A DNA stretch of 64,000 bases from the NCBI GenBank assembly GCA_016719225.1, contig JADKAN010000005.1, positions 248,001 to 312,000 on the forward strand, in the 5' to 3' direction. Shown here piece by piece: positions 51,338 to 61,077 of the stretch; the stretch's first letter is position 1, and every line of letters starts with the position of its first letter. Below the pieces are notes generated by a model. That model was not told where the DNA came from and made no database searches. It worked only from the letters and a program-made list of their open reading frames with translations. Both the position numbers and the translations under genes were made by a program. The stretch is from Flavobacteriales bacterium (GTDB lineage: Bacteria; Bacteroidota; Bacteroidia; Flavobacteriales_F; PHOS-HE28).

Positions 51338-51621
51338 CCCAACGACGCATTTCGCGTGCATCAGGGCTTTCACGTGGGCACATAGTCGGGAAGGACTGTT
51401 CGTCACCTGTCCTGCGGTTTTCAGCTGACCTAGCTTGGGGTAAATTGAGGGCATTGCGCCCCGCCGTCCATTAGGCTCATGTGTGCGGTTAGGTGCCTTT
51501 AGTTTGTAGAATATTTCATCAACACCCCCTATTATCACCCTTGTTTGAAACTTAAAAGTATTTATTCGGATGACACCCCCATCGCGCACATACCTTCGCC
51601 GCCGAAAACCACCCTTTTTAC
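51338..51621. other. Spacer between tatA and glnA
   Basis: 284 bases without a gene. The only signal I can name is the promoter element at 51591. The stretch 51505-51580 is AT-rich compared with its surroundings, which fits a promoter or upstream regulatory region. I see no terminator hairpin and no riboswitch-like structure. Confidence 0.4.
51591..51598 (+). promoter_or_regulatory. -7 promoter element of glnA (TACCTTCG)
   Basis: TACCTTCG lies 23 bases before the ATG at 51622 and downstream of an AT-rich stretch. Confidence 0.55.
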
Positions 51622-53814
51622 ATGGCTACCCCCAATTTGCGTTCCAAGGCGCTTGCTGATGTGCTCGGTCGTCTGCCCAAACATGTTGCACGCCCCAGCA
51701 GCCGCATCAGCGACTATTACGGGTGCAATGTTTTTAATGAGAGTGCCATGCGCATGTTCCTCACTGAGGATGCCTACCGCGCCGTGCGGCAAGCCATTGA
51801 CAAAGGCACGCGGATCGATAGGCGACTGGCCGACCAAGTGGCAAGTGGTATGAAGGAATGGGCCACCAGTAAAGGGGCCACGCACTACACCCACTGGTTC
51901 CAGCCGTTGAACGGCTCCAGCGCCGAAAAGCATGATGCCTTCTTCGAGCCATTGGGCGACGGACGCAGCATTGAGCGCTTTGACGGCGGCATGCTGGTGC
52001 AGCAGGAACCCGATGCCAGCAGCTTTCCAAGCGGTGGCATCCGGAACACTTTCGAGGCGCGCGGATACACGGCGTGGGACCCTGGAAGCCCTGCCTTCCT
52101 GATCAACCAAACGCTCTGTATCCCCACTATTTTCGTCAGCTATACGGGCGAGGCGCTGGATTTCAAGACGCCGTTGCTGCGATCGGTTCGCGCACTGGAC
52201 GAAGCCGCCACCGCCGTGTGCCAATATTTCGATAAGGACGTGCAGAAGGTGATCGCCACCTTGGGCTGGGAACAGGAATACTTCCTCATTGACGAGTCGT
52301 TCTACTTCGCCCGGCCGGACATCATGATGGCAGGACGGGCCCTTTTCGGCCATGGACCGGCACGTGGGCAACAACTCGAGGATCACTACTTCGGGAGTAT
52401 CCCGGAACGCACCGTGGCTTTTATGCGCGAGTTCGAGACCGAGGCGCTGAAACTGGGCATTCCCGTGAAAACGCGACACAACGAAGTTGCCCCGAACCAG
52501 TTCGAGTGCGCACCGGTTTTCGAGGAGATGAACCTCGCGGTGGACCACAACATGCTGTTGATGGACGTGATGGAAAAGACCGCGCGGAACCATGATATGC
52601 GCGTGCTGTTCCACGAAAAGCCATACGCCGGCGTCAACGGTAGCGGAAAGCACAACAACTGGAGCCTCGCGACCGATACCGGTGTGAACCTGCTGCGGCC
52701 CGCCAAAACACCGAAGGAGAATATCCAGTTCCTCACCTTTTTCGTGAGCACGATCGCCGCAGTGCATGCCCACGCGGACGTGCTGCGCGCCAGCATCGCC
52801 ACTGCGAACAATGACCATCGCTTAGGCGCTAACGAGGCCCCGCCGGCCATCATCAGTGTTTTCATCGGCGAGTATCTCACCGGTCTCTTGGACGGGCTGG
52901 AGAAGAACATCAAGACCAGTATGAGCCCCACCAGCAAGACCGAGCTGAAGCTGGACATCGGGCGTATCCCCCAGGTTCTTCTGGACAATACGGACCGTAA
53001 CCGGACATCACCCGTGGCATTCACGGGCAACAAATTCGAGTTCCGCGCCGTGGGTTCAAGTGCCAATTGTGCCGGGCCCATGACGGTGCTGAACACCATT
53101 GTTGCCGCTGAGCTCCGCCAATTCAAAAAGGCGACCGATGCCTTGATCAAAAAAGGCGTGAAAAAGGACGAGGCGATCCTGCGCACCATCCGCGACCTGA
53201 TAGTGCGTAGCAAGGCCATCCGCTTCGAAGGCAACGGCTATGGGGATGCCTGGAAGGTAGAGGCCAAGAAACGTGGGCTTTCGAACCTCACCGATACGCC
53301 GCGCGCGCTGGACGCTTGGAGCGAAAAGGCCACGAAACAGCTCTTTGCCGATATGGGTGTGCTCTCCGACAAGGAGCTCGAGGCCCGGCACGAGATCGAA
53401 CTTCACAATTATACTCTGAAGGTGCAGATCGAATCACGCGTTTGCGCGGACATGGCCGTGAACCACTTGCTCCCCGCAGCGGTGCATTACCAGAACAGGT
53501 TGATCACGAATGTGCGTGGCTTGCGCGAATTGCTCGGTGCCAAGGAGGGAAGGGACGCTTCAGTCACCCAGCTCGCCCTCGTTACCGGGATCAGTAACCA
53601 CATGGAGCGGATCAAAACCCTCAGCGACGAGATGACCAATGCCCGGAAAAAGGCCAATGTGATCACCGGTCCACGGGAGAAGGCCATTGCCTACTGCGAC
53701 AACGTGCGCCCTTTCCTGGACCAGATCCGTTACCACGCCAACAAGCTCGAACTGCTGGTGGATGATGAGCTTTGGCCATTGCCGAAGATGCGCGAGCTGC
53801 TCTTCACGCGATGA
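51622..53814 (+). CDS. glnA: Glutamine synthetase type III
   Basis: Large GSIII (GlnN type) enzyme of 730 residues that makes glutamine from glutamate, ammonia and ATP. Type III marks: N-terminal YYGCNVFNESAMRMFLTEDAY, ATHYTHWFQPLNGSSAEKHDAF, GWEQEYFLID with metal-binding glutamates, ETEALKLGIPVKTRHNEVAPNQFE, HEKPYAGVNGSGKHNNWSL and NRTSPVAFTGNKFEFRAVGSS. The length and order agree with the dodecameric Bacteroidota type; there is no adenylylation-site NLY motif of type I. It is monocistronic, with its own promoter. Confidence 0.97.
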   Translation: MATPNLRSKALADVLGRLPKHVARPSSRISDYYGCNVFNESAMRMFLTEDAYRAVRQAIDKGTRIDRRLADQVASGMKEWATSKGATHYTHWFQPLNGSSAEKHDAFFEPLGDGRSIERFDGGMLVQQEPDASSFPSGGIRNTFEARGYTAWDPGSPAFLINQTLCIPTIFVSYTGEALDFKTPLLRSVRALDEAATAVCQYFDKDVQKVIATLGWEQEYFLIDESFYFARPDIMMAGRALFGHGPARGQQLEDHYFGSIPERTVAFMREFETEALKLGIPVKTRHNEVAPNQFECAPVFEEMNLAVDHNMLLMDVMEKTARNHDMRVLFHEKPYAGVNGSGKHNNWSLATDTGVNLLRPAKTPKENIQFLTFFVSTIAAVHAHADVLRASIATANNDHRLGANEAPPAIISVFIGEYLTGLLDGLEKNIKTSMSPTSKTELKLDIGRIPQVLLDNTDRNRTSPVAFTGNKFEFRAVGSSANCAGPMTVLNTIVAAELRQFKKATDALIKKGVKKDEAILRTIRDLIVRSKAIRFEGNGYGDAWKVEAKKRGLSNLTDTPRALDAWSEKATKQLFADMGVLSDKELEARHEIELHNYTLKVQIESRVCADMAVNHLLPAAVHYQNRLITNVRGLRELLGAKEGRDASVTQLALVTGISNHMERIKTLSDEMTNARKKANVITGPREKAIAYCDNVRPFLDQIRYHANKLELLVDDELWPLPKMRELLFTR

Positions 53815-53880
53815 AACCGGTCAGTGCCGTCCCAGAAACAAAACCTCGAGAGAAAAATCCTGCTGAATGCGGACTTTGCT

Positions 53881-53888
53881 TATTTTCG
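53881..53888 (+). promoter_or_regulatory. -7 promoter element of the PorE-like gene (TATTTTCG)
   Basis: TATTTTCG lies 37 bases before the ATG at 53926 and inside the upstream in-frame extension from 53824, so it supports the later start. TTTG at 53875 is too near for a -33 box. Confidence 0.5.
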
Positions 53889-53925
53889 CCCGGCTCCTCT
53901 CCACGGGGCGACACACACCAACACG

Positions 53926-55929
53926 ATGAAGAGCATGAGGAAGTTGATGGCCTGCGCCCTGTTCATCCTGGCGGCCGCAAGCGGTGCCATGGCCCAAAGC
54001 AAGCAGGCCGAAGAGGCCGATGATGCCTTCAAGAAGGGCTTTTTCTACAACGCCATTGAAATGTACAAAAAGGCGTACACCACTGAAAAGCAGGCCAGCG
54101 AAAAGGCCGTGCTGATCTTTAAGGTGGCAGAGGCCTACCGGGCCCTGGGCGACGCGGGTAACGCTGAAGTGTGGTACGAAAAGGCCAACAAAGCGCAGTA
54201 CCCGGACCCCATCACCTACTTCCGCATCGGTGAAGCGCTGAAAGAGCAGGGCAAGTATGCCGATGCAATTGTGGCCTACAACAAATACAAGGAGAAGAAT
54301 CCAGGGGACATGCGCGCGGAAGCCAGCTTGGCATCCTGCAAACAAGCCCAAGCTTGGGAAGATGCCCCTACGCGGTACAAGGTTGACCCCGAGGTTCTGT
54401 TGAACAGCCCTGAATACGATTTCAGTGCCGCCTTCAGCGACAAGAAGAACAGTGATGTGGTATTCGCCAGTAGCCGCCCGGCGTCCACCGGTACGGAGAC
54501 CGACGGTATCGTGGGTGAGAGCTTCACCGACCTTTTTTCCAGCAGCCGCGATAAGCTCGGCAAGTGGAGCGAGCCTGTTCGCCTGCCGCCCACGGTGAAC
54601 ACCGAGGCGCATGAAGGTAGCGCAACCTTCAACGAGAAGCGCAACGTCATGTACTTCACCCGCTGCCCGCACGAAAAGAAAAAGGCCTTCGGTTGTGACA
54701 TCTGGATTTCCAAGAAGGTAGGCAACAACTACAGCGAGGCCATAATGCTCAACCTTCGCCCGGAGCAGGAGAAGAACGACACTTCCGTCGTCACCATCGG
54801 CCATCCGACGCTCTCCAAGGATGATGGGATGCTTATTTTCAGCAGTAACATGAAAGGAGGCCAAGGGGGAAAAGACCTTTGGAAGGTAATGTTGGACAAG
54901 AGCGGCATGCCCACGGGCCAAGCCAGCAACCTGGGCAAGGAGATCAACACCGCCAAGGATGAAATGTTCCCCTTCCTGCGTGAGAACGGCAACCTCTATT
55001 TCTCCAGTAATGCACCCGGTGGCATGGGCGGCATGGACATCTACATGGCTGAAAAAACCGGTGACGGTGCTTGGGGCCATGTGGAGAACGTGAAGTACCC
55101 CGTGAACAGCAGCGGCGACGACTTCAGCATCATTTTCGACGGATCCGAGGAGCGCGGTTACTTCACCAGCAACCGCCCCGGCGGAAAGGGTGAGGACGAC
55201 ATCTGGCGCTTTTATGTACCGGACATGGTGTTCGCCTTGCAAGGAACCGCCTTGGACAAGGAGACCGGACAACCTTTGCCCGATGCCAAGATCGAAGTGG
55301 TGGGTACGGACGGTTCGAGCTTCTCCACGCTTGCTGATGCGGAAGGCAAGTTCAAATTCGAGGAGAACGGTAAGGACCGTTACATCAAGGAGAACACCAG
55401 CTACACCGTGCGCGCGACAAAGGAGAATTACTTGGTGGTGAACGACCAGATCACCACCGTGGGCCTTAGCGAAAGCACCACGTTCGTAAAGGAATACCTA
55501 CTGCAGCCTGTTACTCCCGACAAGGCGATCTCGCTGCCGGAAGTGCTCTTCGACCTGGGCAGTGCCGCCCTGCGCCCAGAGGGCAAGGATTCGTTGCAGA
55601 CGCTCTACCAGACCTTGGTGGACAACCCAACGATCATCATTGAGCTGGCTGCTCATACGGACAGCCGTGGTTCTGATAAGTCCAACATCACCCTCAGCCA
55701 GAACCGCGCACAGAGCTGTGTGAATTACCTGATCAGCAAGGGCATCGACCCTGCGCGTATGGTGGCCAAGGGATATGGCGAGAGCCGCCCCCGTATCACC
55801 GACGCGGAGATCGCCAAAATGGGGACCAACGAGGAAAAGGAAGCGGCCCACCAGAAGAACCGCCGTGTAGAATTCACCGTGAAGAGCTTCGGCTACGTAC
55901 CCAAGGAAGGTGCCCCGGGCTCGAACTAG
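53926..55929 (+). CDS. PorE-like protein: TPR, beta-propeller (PD40), CarboxypepD-like and OmpA domains
   Basis: The protein is 667 residues. Signal peptide MKSMRKLMACALFILAAASG...AMAQ. TPR units ~25-130 (DDAFKKGFFYNAIEMYKKAY); a propeller of PD40 blades ~170-450 (DVVFASSRPAST, GMLIFSSNMKGGQGGKDLW, GNLYFSSNAPGGMGGMDIY); a regulatory beta-sandwich ~455-530 (ALDKETGQPLPDAKIEVVGT); and a C-terminal OmpA peptidoglycan-binding domain (LAAHTDSRGSDKSNITLSQN, RMVAKGYGESRP). This order is that of PorE, a T9SS-associated protein that binds peptidoglycan. It could also be a general OmpA anchor. A strong terminator follows. Confidence 0.92.
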   Translation: MKSMRKLMACALFILAAASGAMAQSKQAEEADDAFKKGFFYNAIEMYKKAYTTEKQASEKAVLIFKVAEAYRALGDAGNAEVWYEKANKAQYPDPITYFRIGEALKEQGKYADAIVAYNKYKEKNPGDMRAEASLASCKQAQAWEDAPTRYKVDPEVLLNSPEYDFSAAFSDKKNSDVVFASSRPASTGTETDGIVGESFTDLFSSSRDKLGKWSEPVRLPPTVNTEAHEGSATFNEKRNVMYFTRCPHEKKKAFGCDIWISKKVGNNYSEAIMLNLRPEQEKNDTSVVTIGHPTLSKDDGMLIFSSNMKGGQGGKDLWKVMLDKSGMPTGQASNLGKEINTAKDEMFPFLRENGNLYFSSNAPGGMGGMDIYMAEKTGDGAWGHVENVKYPVNSSGDDFSIIFDGSEERGYFTSNRPGGKGEDDIWRFYVPDMVFALQGTALDKETGQPLPDAKIEVVGTDGSSFSTLADAEGKFKFEENGKDRYIKENTSYTVRATKENYLVVNDQITTVGLSESTTFVKEYLLQPVTPDKAISLPEVLFDLGSAALRPEGKDSLQTLYQTLVDNPTIIIELAAHTDSRGSDKSNITLSQNRAQSCVNYLISKGIDPARMVAKGYGESRPRITDAEIAKMGTNEEKEAAHQKNRRVEFTVKSFGYVPKEGAPGSN

Positions 55930-55944
55930 TATTTTTGAAACCGG

Positions 55945-55977
55945 AAAAGGCACCCCGGCTTTCGGGGTGCCTTTTTT
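55945..55977 (+). terminator. Rho-independent terminator after the PorE-like gene
   Basis: AAAAGGCACCCCG (55945-55957), loop GCTTT, CGGGGTGCCTTTT (55963-55975) and further T: a 13-base stem. It ends 11 bases before the purM ATG. Confidence 0.93.
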
Positions 55978-55987
55978 CTTGACCGCC

Positions 55988-57160
55988 ATGGAAGACCGAT
56001 CCCGCTATTCACAGCGTGGCGTAAGCAGCGCCAAAGAGGACGTGCACGCAGCCATCGTCGGCTTGGATAAAGGGCTTTTCCCACGTGCATTCTGCAAGGT
56101 CTCGCCGGATACAATTACCGGTAGCGCGGACCATGCCGTGGTGATGCACGCCGATGGTGCCGGTACCAAGAGCGCCTTGGCTTATGCCTATTGGCGAGAG
56201 ACGGGCGATCTCGGGGTTTGGAAGGGCATTGCGCAGGATGCGGTGGTCATGAACCTGGACGACTTGATCTGCGTGGGTGCGGTGGACAATATCCTGCTGA
56301 GCAGCACGATCGGACGCAACAAGCGCTTGGTGCCTGGTGAAGTGATAAAGGCCATCATCACTGGCACCGAGGAACTTCTGCAACATCTACGCGAATTAGG
56401 GATCGGCATTCACAGCACCGGTGGGGAAACGGCTGATGTTGGGGATCTGGTGCGGACGCTCATTGTGGACAGCACCGTGGTATGCCGCATGCGCCGCGAC
56501 CAAGTGGTGGACAACGCACGTATCCGATCCGGTGATGTGGTGGTAGCCTTGGCCAGTTCCGGCCAAGCAACTTACGAAGATGCCTACAACAGCGGTATCG
56601 GCAGTAACGGCCTCACCAGTGCCCGCCATGACGTCTTCGCCAAGGCCATTGCGGAACGCTATCCGGAGACTTTCGATCCCGGAACACCGGAAGAACTGGT
56701 CTATTGCGGACAAGCAGGGCTCACCGACCCGTTGCCCGGCACACCGCTGGACCTGGGAAAGGCGGTCCTATCCCCGACGCGCACCTATGCGCCCGTGGTG
56801 CGCAGGGTACTGGCAGAAATGCGTGACGACATCCACGGTATGGTGCATTGCAGCGGAGGTGCCCAGACCAAAGTGCTGCACTTCATTGAAAAATTGCGGG
56901 TGGTGAAGAACGACCTCTTTCCGGTACCGCCCTTATTTGCCGCGATCCAGCGCATGAGCGGCACATCGTGGAAGGAAATGCACACCGTGTTCAACATGGG
57001 CCATCGCCTGGAGTTCTATGTTCCACAAGCGCGGGCCGAGGCTATCATCGCCATTGCGAACGAATTCCGTATCGAAGCGAAAGTGATCGGTCATGTGGAG
57101 GTCGCTTCCAAAGCGGAGGTACTGCTGACCGCTCCGGACGGTATCCATAGCTATCCGTGA
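55988..57160 (+). CDS. purM: Phosphoribosylformylglycinamidine cyclo-ligase (AIR synthetase)
   Basis: ATP-dependent ring closure forming AIR in purine synthesis; 390 residues, the longer Bacteroidota form. Motifs: SRYSQRGVSSAKEDVHAAI, VVMHADGAGTKSALAYAYW (substrate and Mg binding), DAVVMNLDDLICVGA, STGGETADVGD, and FNMGHRLEFYVP near the C-terminus. The ATG at 55988 comes right after the preceding terminator; the open frame before it reads through the terminator stem and is rejected. prfA follows after 40 bases, so the two are probably co-transcribed with pyrF. Confidence 0.95.
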   Translation: MEDRSRYSQRGVSSAKEDVHAAIVGLDKGLFPRAFCKVSPDTITGSADHAVVMHADGAGTKSALAYAYWRETGDLGVWKGIAQDAVVMNLDDLICVGAVDNILLSSTIGRNKRLVPGEVIKAIITGTEELLQHLRELGIGIHSTGGETADVGDLVRTLIVDSTVVCRMRRDQVVDNARIRSGDVVVALASSGQATYEDAYNSGIGSNGLTSARHDVFAKAIAERYPETFDPGTPEELVYCGQAGLTDPLPGTPLDLGKAVLSPTRTYAPVVRRVLAEMRDDIHGMVHCSGGAQTKVLHFIEKLRVVKNDLFPVPPLFAAIQRMSGTSWKEMHTVFNMGHRLEFYVPQARAEAIIAIANEFRIEAKVIGHVEVASKAEVLLTAPDGIHSYP

Positions 57161-57200
57161 ATCTTCCGCAGCCACGGCCGACGAACGTGGCACACACCCC

Positions 57201-58283
57201 ATGAGCGAGCTCCTGACCAAATTGGCATCCCTCCACGAACGGCGCGAAGAGGTAGGCAAGCAATTGGCCGATCCCTCGGTAATAGCGGACCGCAAACGCT
57301 TCGTGGAGATGAACCGCACCTACCGCGAGCTGGAGCCCGTGGATGCGGCTTACGAACGGTTCAAGAGCCTGCAGGACGACCTTGCGGGAGCAGAGGAAAT
57401 GCTGCGCAATGAAAAGGACGCGGAGCTGGTGGCAATGGCACGCACGGAGCGCGACGATGCACGTGGGAAGATCGCAGCGATGGAGGAGGAGATACGGATC
57501 CTGCTGACGCCGAAAGACCCCAATGACGAGCGCAATTGCACACTGGAGATCCGCGCGGGAACGGGTGGGGACGAGGCAGGCATCTTCGCAGGCGACCTTT
57601 TGCGGATGTACCTGCGTTTCTGCGATGCGCAAGGCTGGAAAGCAGAGATCGCGGACCAGAGCGACAACAGTGCAGGCGGCGTGAAAGAATCCGTGGTGAA
57701 CGTGGAAGGTGCCGGTGCCTACGGTGTTTTGAAGTTCGAGGCAGGCGTCCACCGCGTGCAGCGCGTACCGCGGACCGAGGCCAGCGGGCGGATCCACACC
57801 AGTGCAGCGACCGTCGCTGTGCTGCCGCAAGCGGACGAACAGGATGTGGAAGTGAAGGACAGCGATGTGAAAATGGAAACGTCGCGGAGCGGCGGCGCCG
57901 GAGGGCAGAACGTGAACAAGGTGGAGACCAAGGTCCGGCTAACGCACCTTCCCACCGGCTTGGTGGTGATGTGCCAGACCGAGCGGAACCAGCTTGGTAA
58001 CCGCATGAAGGCCATGCAGATGTTGCGTAACAAACTATACGACGAACAGGTGCGCGCCGCTGACGAAGCCCAAAGCGCTCACCGCAAAAGTCAAGTTGCC
58101 AGCGGGGACCGCAGCGCCAAGATCCGTACTTACAACTACCCGCAAAGCCGCATCACGGACCACCGCATCGAACTCACCGTGCACAACCTGACCGAGGTGA
58201 TGGACGGCGCGCTGCTGCCGCTGATCGAAGCCTTGCAATTGGCCGATAGGGCCGAAAAACTCCGCGAAAGCGCCTCTGCCTGA
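57201..58283 (+). CDS. prfA: Peptide chain release factor 1
   Basis: RF1 of 360 residues, which ends translation at UAA and UAG. The GGQ motif is at residues 234-236 (TSRSGGAGGQNVNKVETKVR). The RF1-type anticodon PxT region is RVPRTEASGRIHTSAATVAV (PRTEASGRIH typical of RF1 rather than RF2). A coiled-coil N-terminal domain precedes. The C-terminus contains RTYNYPQSRITDHRIELT. No in-frame UGA frameshift site is present, as expected for RF1. Confidence 0.97.
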   Translation: MSELLTKLASLHERREEVGKQLADPSVIADRKRFVEMNRTYRELEPVDAAYERFKSLQDDLAGAEEMLRNEKDAELVAMARTERDDARGKIAAMEEEIRILLTPKDPNDERNCTLEIRAGTGGDEAGIFAGDLLRMYLRFCDAQGWKAEIADQSDNSAGGVKESVVNVEGAGAYGVLKFEAGVHRVQRVPRTEASGRIHTSAATVAVLPQADEQDVEVKDSDVKMETSRSGGAGGQNVNKVETKVRLTHLPTGLVVMCQTERNQLGNRMKAMQMLRNKLYDEQVRAADEAQSAHRKSQVASGDRSAKIRTYNYPQSRITDHRIELTVHNLTEVMDGALLPLIEALQLADRAEKLRESASA

Positions 58284-58375
58284 ATGCTGGAAGTCTTGGA
58301 ATTTTCTGTTTTCGTCAAGGGATCCCGTCCTTTGTACGCTTCCATGCAGGCTACATTCCAGAATCCGTCCGTCCG

Positions 58376-59206
58376 ATGACCCGCGAAGAGCTCGTCCGCA
58401 CCATTCGCACCAAGCGGAGCCTACTTTGTGTAGGCCTGGACACGGAGGAAAGTATGCTTCCGGAGCCGTTCCGGTCGCTGCATCATCCCGTTCGCGCCTT
58501 CAATCATGCCATCATCGAGGCTACCCACGACCTCGCCGTGGCATACAAGCTGAACCTCGCTTTTTATGAAGCCCGCGGCACGGAAGGCTGGCAGGACCTG
58601 GAAAGCGCCGTGGCCCTCATCAACAAGGTGGGTGGCTGTTTCACCATCGCGGATGCGAAGCGTGGGGACATCGGAAACACGGCCCGGAAATATGCTGAAG
58701 CCTTCTTTACGAACCTGGCTTTCGACGCCATCACCTTGTCCCCTTACATGGGGCGCGACAGCATCACACCATTCTTGGGCCAACGCGGTAAATGGGCGAT
58801 CGTGTTGGGTGCCACGAGCAACGAAGGCGCTGCGGATTTCCAGTTCCTCAACGTAGGCAATGCGAACGTGCCGCTTTATGAACAAGTGATCAAGAATGTT
58901 TCCCGCTGGGGAACGCCCAATGACCTGATGTTCGTGGTGGGCGGAACACGTCCGGATGTACTGAAGGCGGCCCGTGCCGCAGCACCGCATCATTTCTTCC
59001 TCGTCCCGGGCATTGGTGCCCAAGGGGGCGACCTGAATGCCGTGCTCGATGCGGCCATCACTCCTGATGGCGGTTTGCTGATCAACAGTTCGCGCGGTAT
59101 CCTACAGGCGGGTAAAGGTGATGATGCCGTGAGCAAGGCACGCCAAGCAGCACTTGGCCTGAGGCTGGAAATGGAAGCTGCTTTGCGGAGAAGGGGTGTA
59201 CTATAG
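58376..59206 (+). CDS. pyrF: Orotidine 5'-phosphate decarboxylase
   Basis: The last step of UMP synthesis; 276 residues, the longer subfamily. The catalytic Lys/Asp pair is in CFTIADAKRGDIGNTARKYA (DAKRGDIGNT). Other sites: SLLCVGLDTEESMLP, AYKLNLAFYEA, LSPYMGRDSITPFL, FLVPGIGAQGGDLNAVL, and LLINSSRGIL with the phosphate-binding arginine. It follows prfA after 92 bases with no clear -7 element. Confidence 0.96.
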   Translation: MTREELVRTIRTKRSLLCVGLDTEESMLPEPFRSLHHPVRAFNHAIIEATHDLAVAYKLNLAFYEARGTEGWQDLESAVALINKVGGCFTIADAKRGDIGNTARKYAEAFFTNLAFDAITLSPYMGRDSITPFLGQRGKWAIVLGATSNEGAADFQFLNVGNANVPLYEQVIKNVSRWGTPNDLMFVVGGTRPDVLKAARAAAPHHFFLVPGIGAQGGDLNAVLDAAITPDGGLLINSSRGILQAGKGDDAVSKARQAALGLRLEMEAALRRRGVL

Positions 59207-59407
59207 ATCAGGAGAGCAGGAGTGGCAACGCCATAGGTGCTTATAGGCCTGAAGTTGCGTAGGGATCCGAGCCGGACCGCGCCTTTCCAAATGCCACCTG
59301 CGACTATCTGATGGATCGGGGTAATGGCAGTATCTTATCGGCGGGGGAAGGACGAAAAACCCGTCACCATGCAGTTCGAACGAGAAGTCCTGGAACATGT
59401 GGATGTC

Positions 59408-60748
59408 ATGGGGTCCAGCACCACTGAGGCGGTGCTGGACCCCGCGTTCCCTTATGGGGAGGAATTGCTGCAATCCTTGTGGGAGGCCGGTTTGTATGAT
59501 GCCCATGACCTTCGCACTACCGATGGGCGGTCCGTGGAAGTGGTGAAAGCGGGACGCATCCAACGGAACAGCGGGCCGGACCTGCATGATGCCTTGGTCC
59601 GCATCGATGGGCAGCTTTGGGCGGGTACCGTGGAAATACACCTGCGCGCCAGTGCTTGGGACGCCCACGGGCACCAACATGATCCAGCGTACAACAATGT
59701 GGTGCTGCATGCGGTGCATACCCACGATGCTGATGTACGCACCGCCAACGGGACCGCACCGCCCACCGTGGAACTTCGCCATCGGTTGGACCCTCGCCAC
59801 ATTGCGCTGCACAACGAACTGATGACCGGCCAAGGCTGGGTACCTTGTGCTGCACACATCGGCCGCGTGGACCCTGCTCGCACAAGTATTTGGTTGGAGC
59901 ACCTGTTGATCGAACGCATGGAGCGCCGCACGCTGGAAACGGAGGCACTTTACCGGCAGTTGAACAACGACCCAGCGGAAACCTTCCACCACCTGCTGCT
60001 ACGCGCTTTGGGTGCGCCGGTGAATACGGAAGCCTTCGCCATGCTGGCCCACGCGTTGCCCTTGCGCAACCTGTTGAAATATCGTGCTGACCCCTTGCGG
60101 TTGGAAGCCCTGTTATTCGGCCAGGCCGGGTTGCTACCGCAAGATCCGCAAGAAGAACATCCGAGGCGGTTGCTGGAGGAATATCGATCACTCGCCGGCC
60201 TTCATGGCTTGCGGCCCATGCCCGCCGCAGCTTGGAAGTTCGGCCGCATGCGGCCCGCCTCGTTCCCCACGGTGCGGCTGGCGCAATGGGCCGCTTTTTT
60301 TTCGTGTTCCGCTCCGGGCTACAGCGATCTGCTTGATATCGATGATCCCGCCATACTGCGCGCTCGCCTCGGCGCTGAGGCCACCGGGTATTGGTCGGAT
60401 CATTACGGCTTCGGCCCCGCCACCAGACCCGTGAAGAAGCGCATCGCCGAAGGAACGGCGGACAGGTTGGTGCTCAACGCCATCGTGCCGTTCCTCTTCG
60501 CAATGGGCCGGGTACGTGGCGATGGAACGCTGATGGACCGCGCACTGCAATTGTTGGAGAGGCTTCCCGCTGAAATGAACAGCATCACCGCCGGATTCGA
60601 GAAATTGGGCGTCGTCGCTACGCATGCAGGGCGCGGGCAGGCATTGGTCGAGTTAAGAACGCGCTATTGCCAAGAGCGGCGGTGTCTTAATTGCGCTATC
60701 GGCTCGCATCTGCAAAAAAGTGCGGGTAGTGTTCCGGCCAGAACGTAA
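59408..60748 (+). CDS. DUF2851 family protein
   Basis: The protein is about 446 residues. Conserved stretch: ELLQSLWEAGLYD, TTDGRSVEVVKAGRIQRNSG, DALVRIDGQLWAGTVEIHLR, and AWDAHGHQHDPAYNNVVLHA, which are the DUF2851 hallmarks. Its C-terminal part contains GRGQALVELRTRYCQERRCLNCAIG, a Cys-rich end typical for the family. From memory, distant relation to nucleases (PD-D/E-x-K-like: GPD...E-IH) has been suggested; the function is not established. The start is uncertain: ATGs at 59324, 59369 and 59408 are in frame; I chose the last because family similarity begins right after it. Confidence 0.85.
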   Translation: MGSSTTEAVLDPAFPYGEELLQSLWEAGLYDAHDLRTTDGRSVEVVKAGRIQRNSGPDLHDALVRIDGQLWAGTVEIHLRASAWDAHGHQHDPAYNNVVLHAVHTHDADVRTANGTAPPTVELRHRLDPRHIALHNELMTGQGWVPCAAHIGRVDPARTSIWLEHLLIERMERRTLETEALYRQLNNDPAETFHHLLLRALGAPVNTEAFAMLAHALPLRNLLKYRADPLRLEALLFGQAGLLPQDPQEEHPRRLLEEYRSLAGLHGLRPMPAAAWKFGRMRPASFPTVRLAQWAAFFSCSAPGYSDLLDIDDPAILRARLGAEATGYWSDHYGFGPATRPVKKRIAEGTADRLVLNAIVPFLFAMGRVRGDGTLMDRALQLLERLPAEMNSITAGFEKLGVVATHAGRGQALVELRTRYCQERRCLNCAIGSHLQKSAGSVPART

Positions 60749-60818
60749 AAGATCCATACGGATCCCACCTCCGGCCCTCCTCTTCGTATTTTGCGCCCAG
60801 CGGAAACGCACCGGACCC

Positions 60819-61049
60819 ATGATCGAGCACGCCAAAACCTATCTTGAACACCAAGCATTCGGCGTGTGCGAATGGTGGGCCCACAAGCTCAACATCAAGA
60901 CCGAGCAGGTTCGGCTCAGCTTCATTTATCTGGGCTTTGTAACGGCGGGATTGAACGTGGTGGCCTATTTGGTCATGGCTTTCGTCCTGCAGCACAAGGA
61001 GCGCATCAAGCGACCTTTGGCCAAGCGCAGCACCGTGTGGGAGCTTTGA
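60819..61049 (+). CDS. PspC-domain protein
   Basis: A small 76-residue protein. FGVCEWWAHKLNIKTEQVRL followed by a hydrophobic helix (FIYLGFVTAGLNVVAYLVMAFVL) is the PspC domain, related to phage-shock-protein envelope-stress regulators. Only this domain is present, so it may act as a small membrane protein rather than a regulator by itself. TATTTTGC at 60787 is a weak -7 element 24 bases upstream of the ATG at 60819. It precedes a DUF1456 gene by 28 bases. Confidence 0.85.
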   Translation: MIEHAKTYLEHQAFGVCEWWAHKLNIKTEQVRLSFIYLGFVTAGLNVVAYLVMAFVLQHKERIKRPLAKRSTVWEL

Positions 61050-61077
61050 CCGGGCACTTGGGTCTGAAGTAGTAACC

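Noticed and set aside
51338..51621. Glutamine riboswitch before glnA
   Set aside because: No compact structured leader is visible; the promoter element lies only 23 bases before the ATG, leaving no room for one.
53821..55272. 483-residue antisense frame opposite the PorE-like gene
   Set aside because: No recognisable domain; the sense strand encodes TPR, PD40 and OmpA domains.
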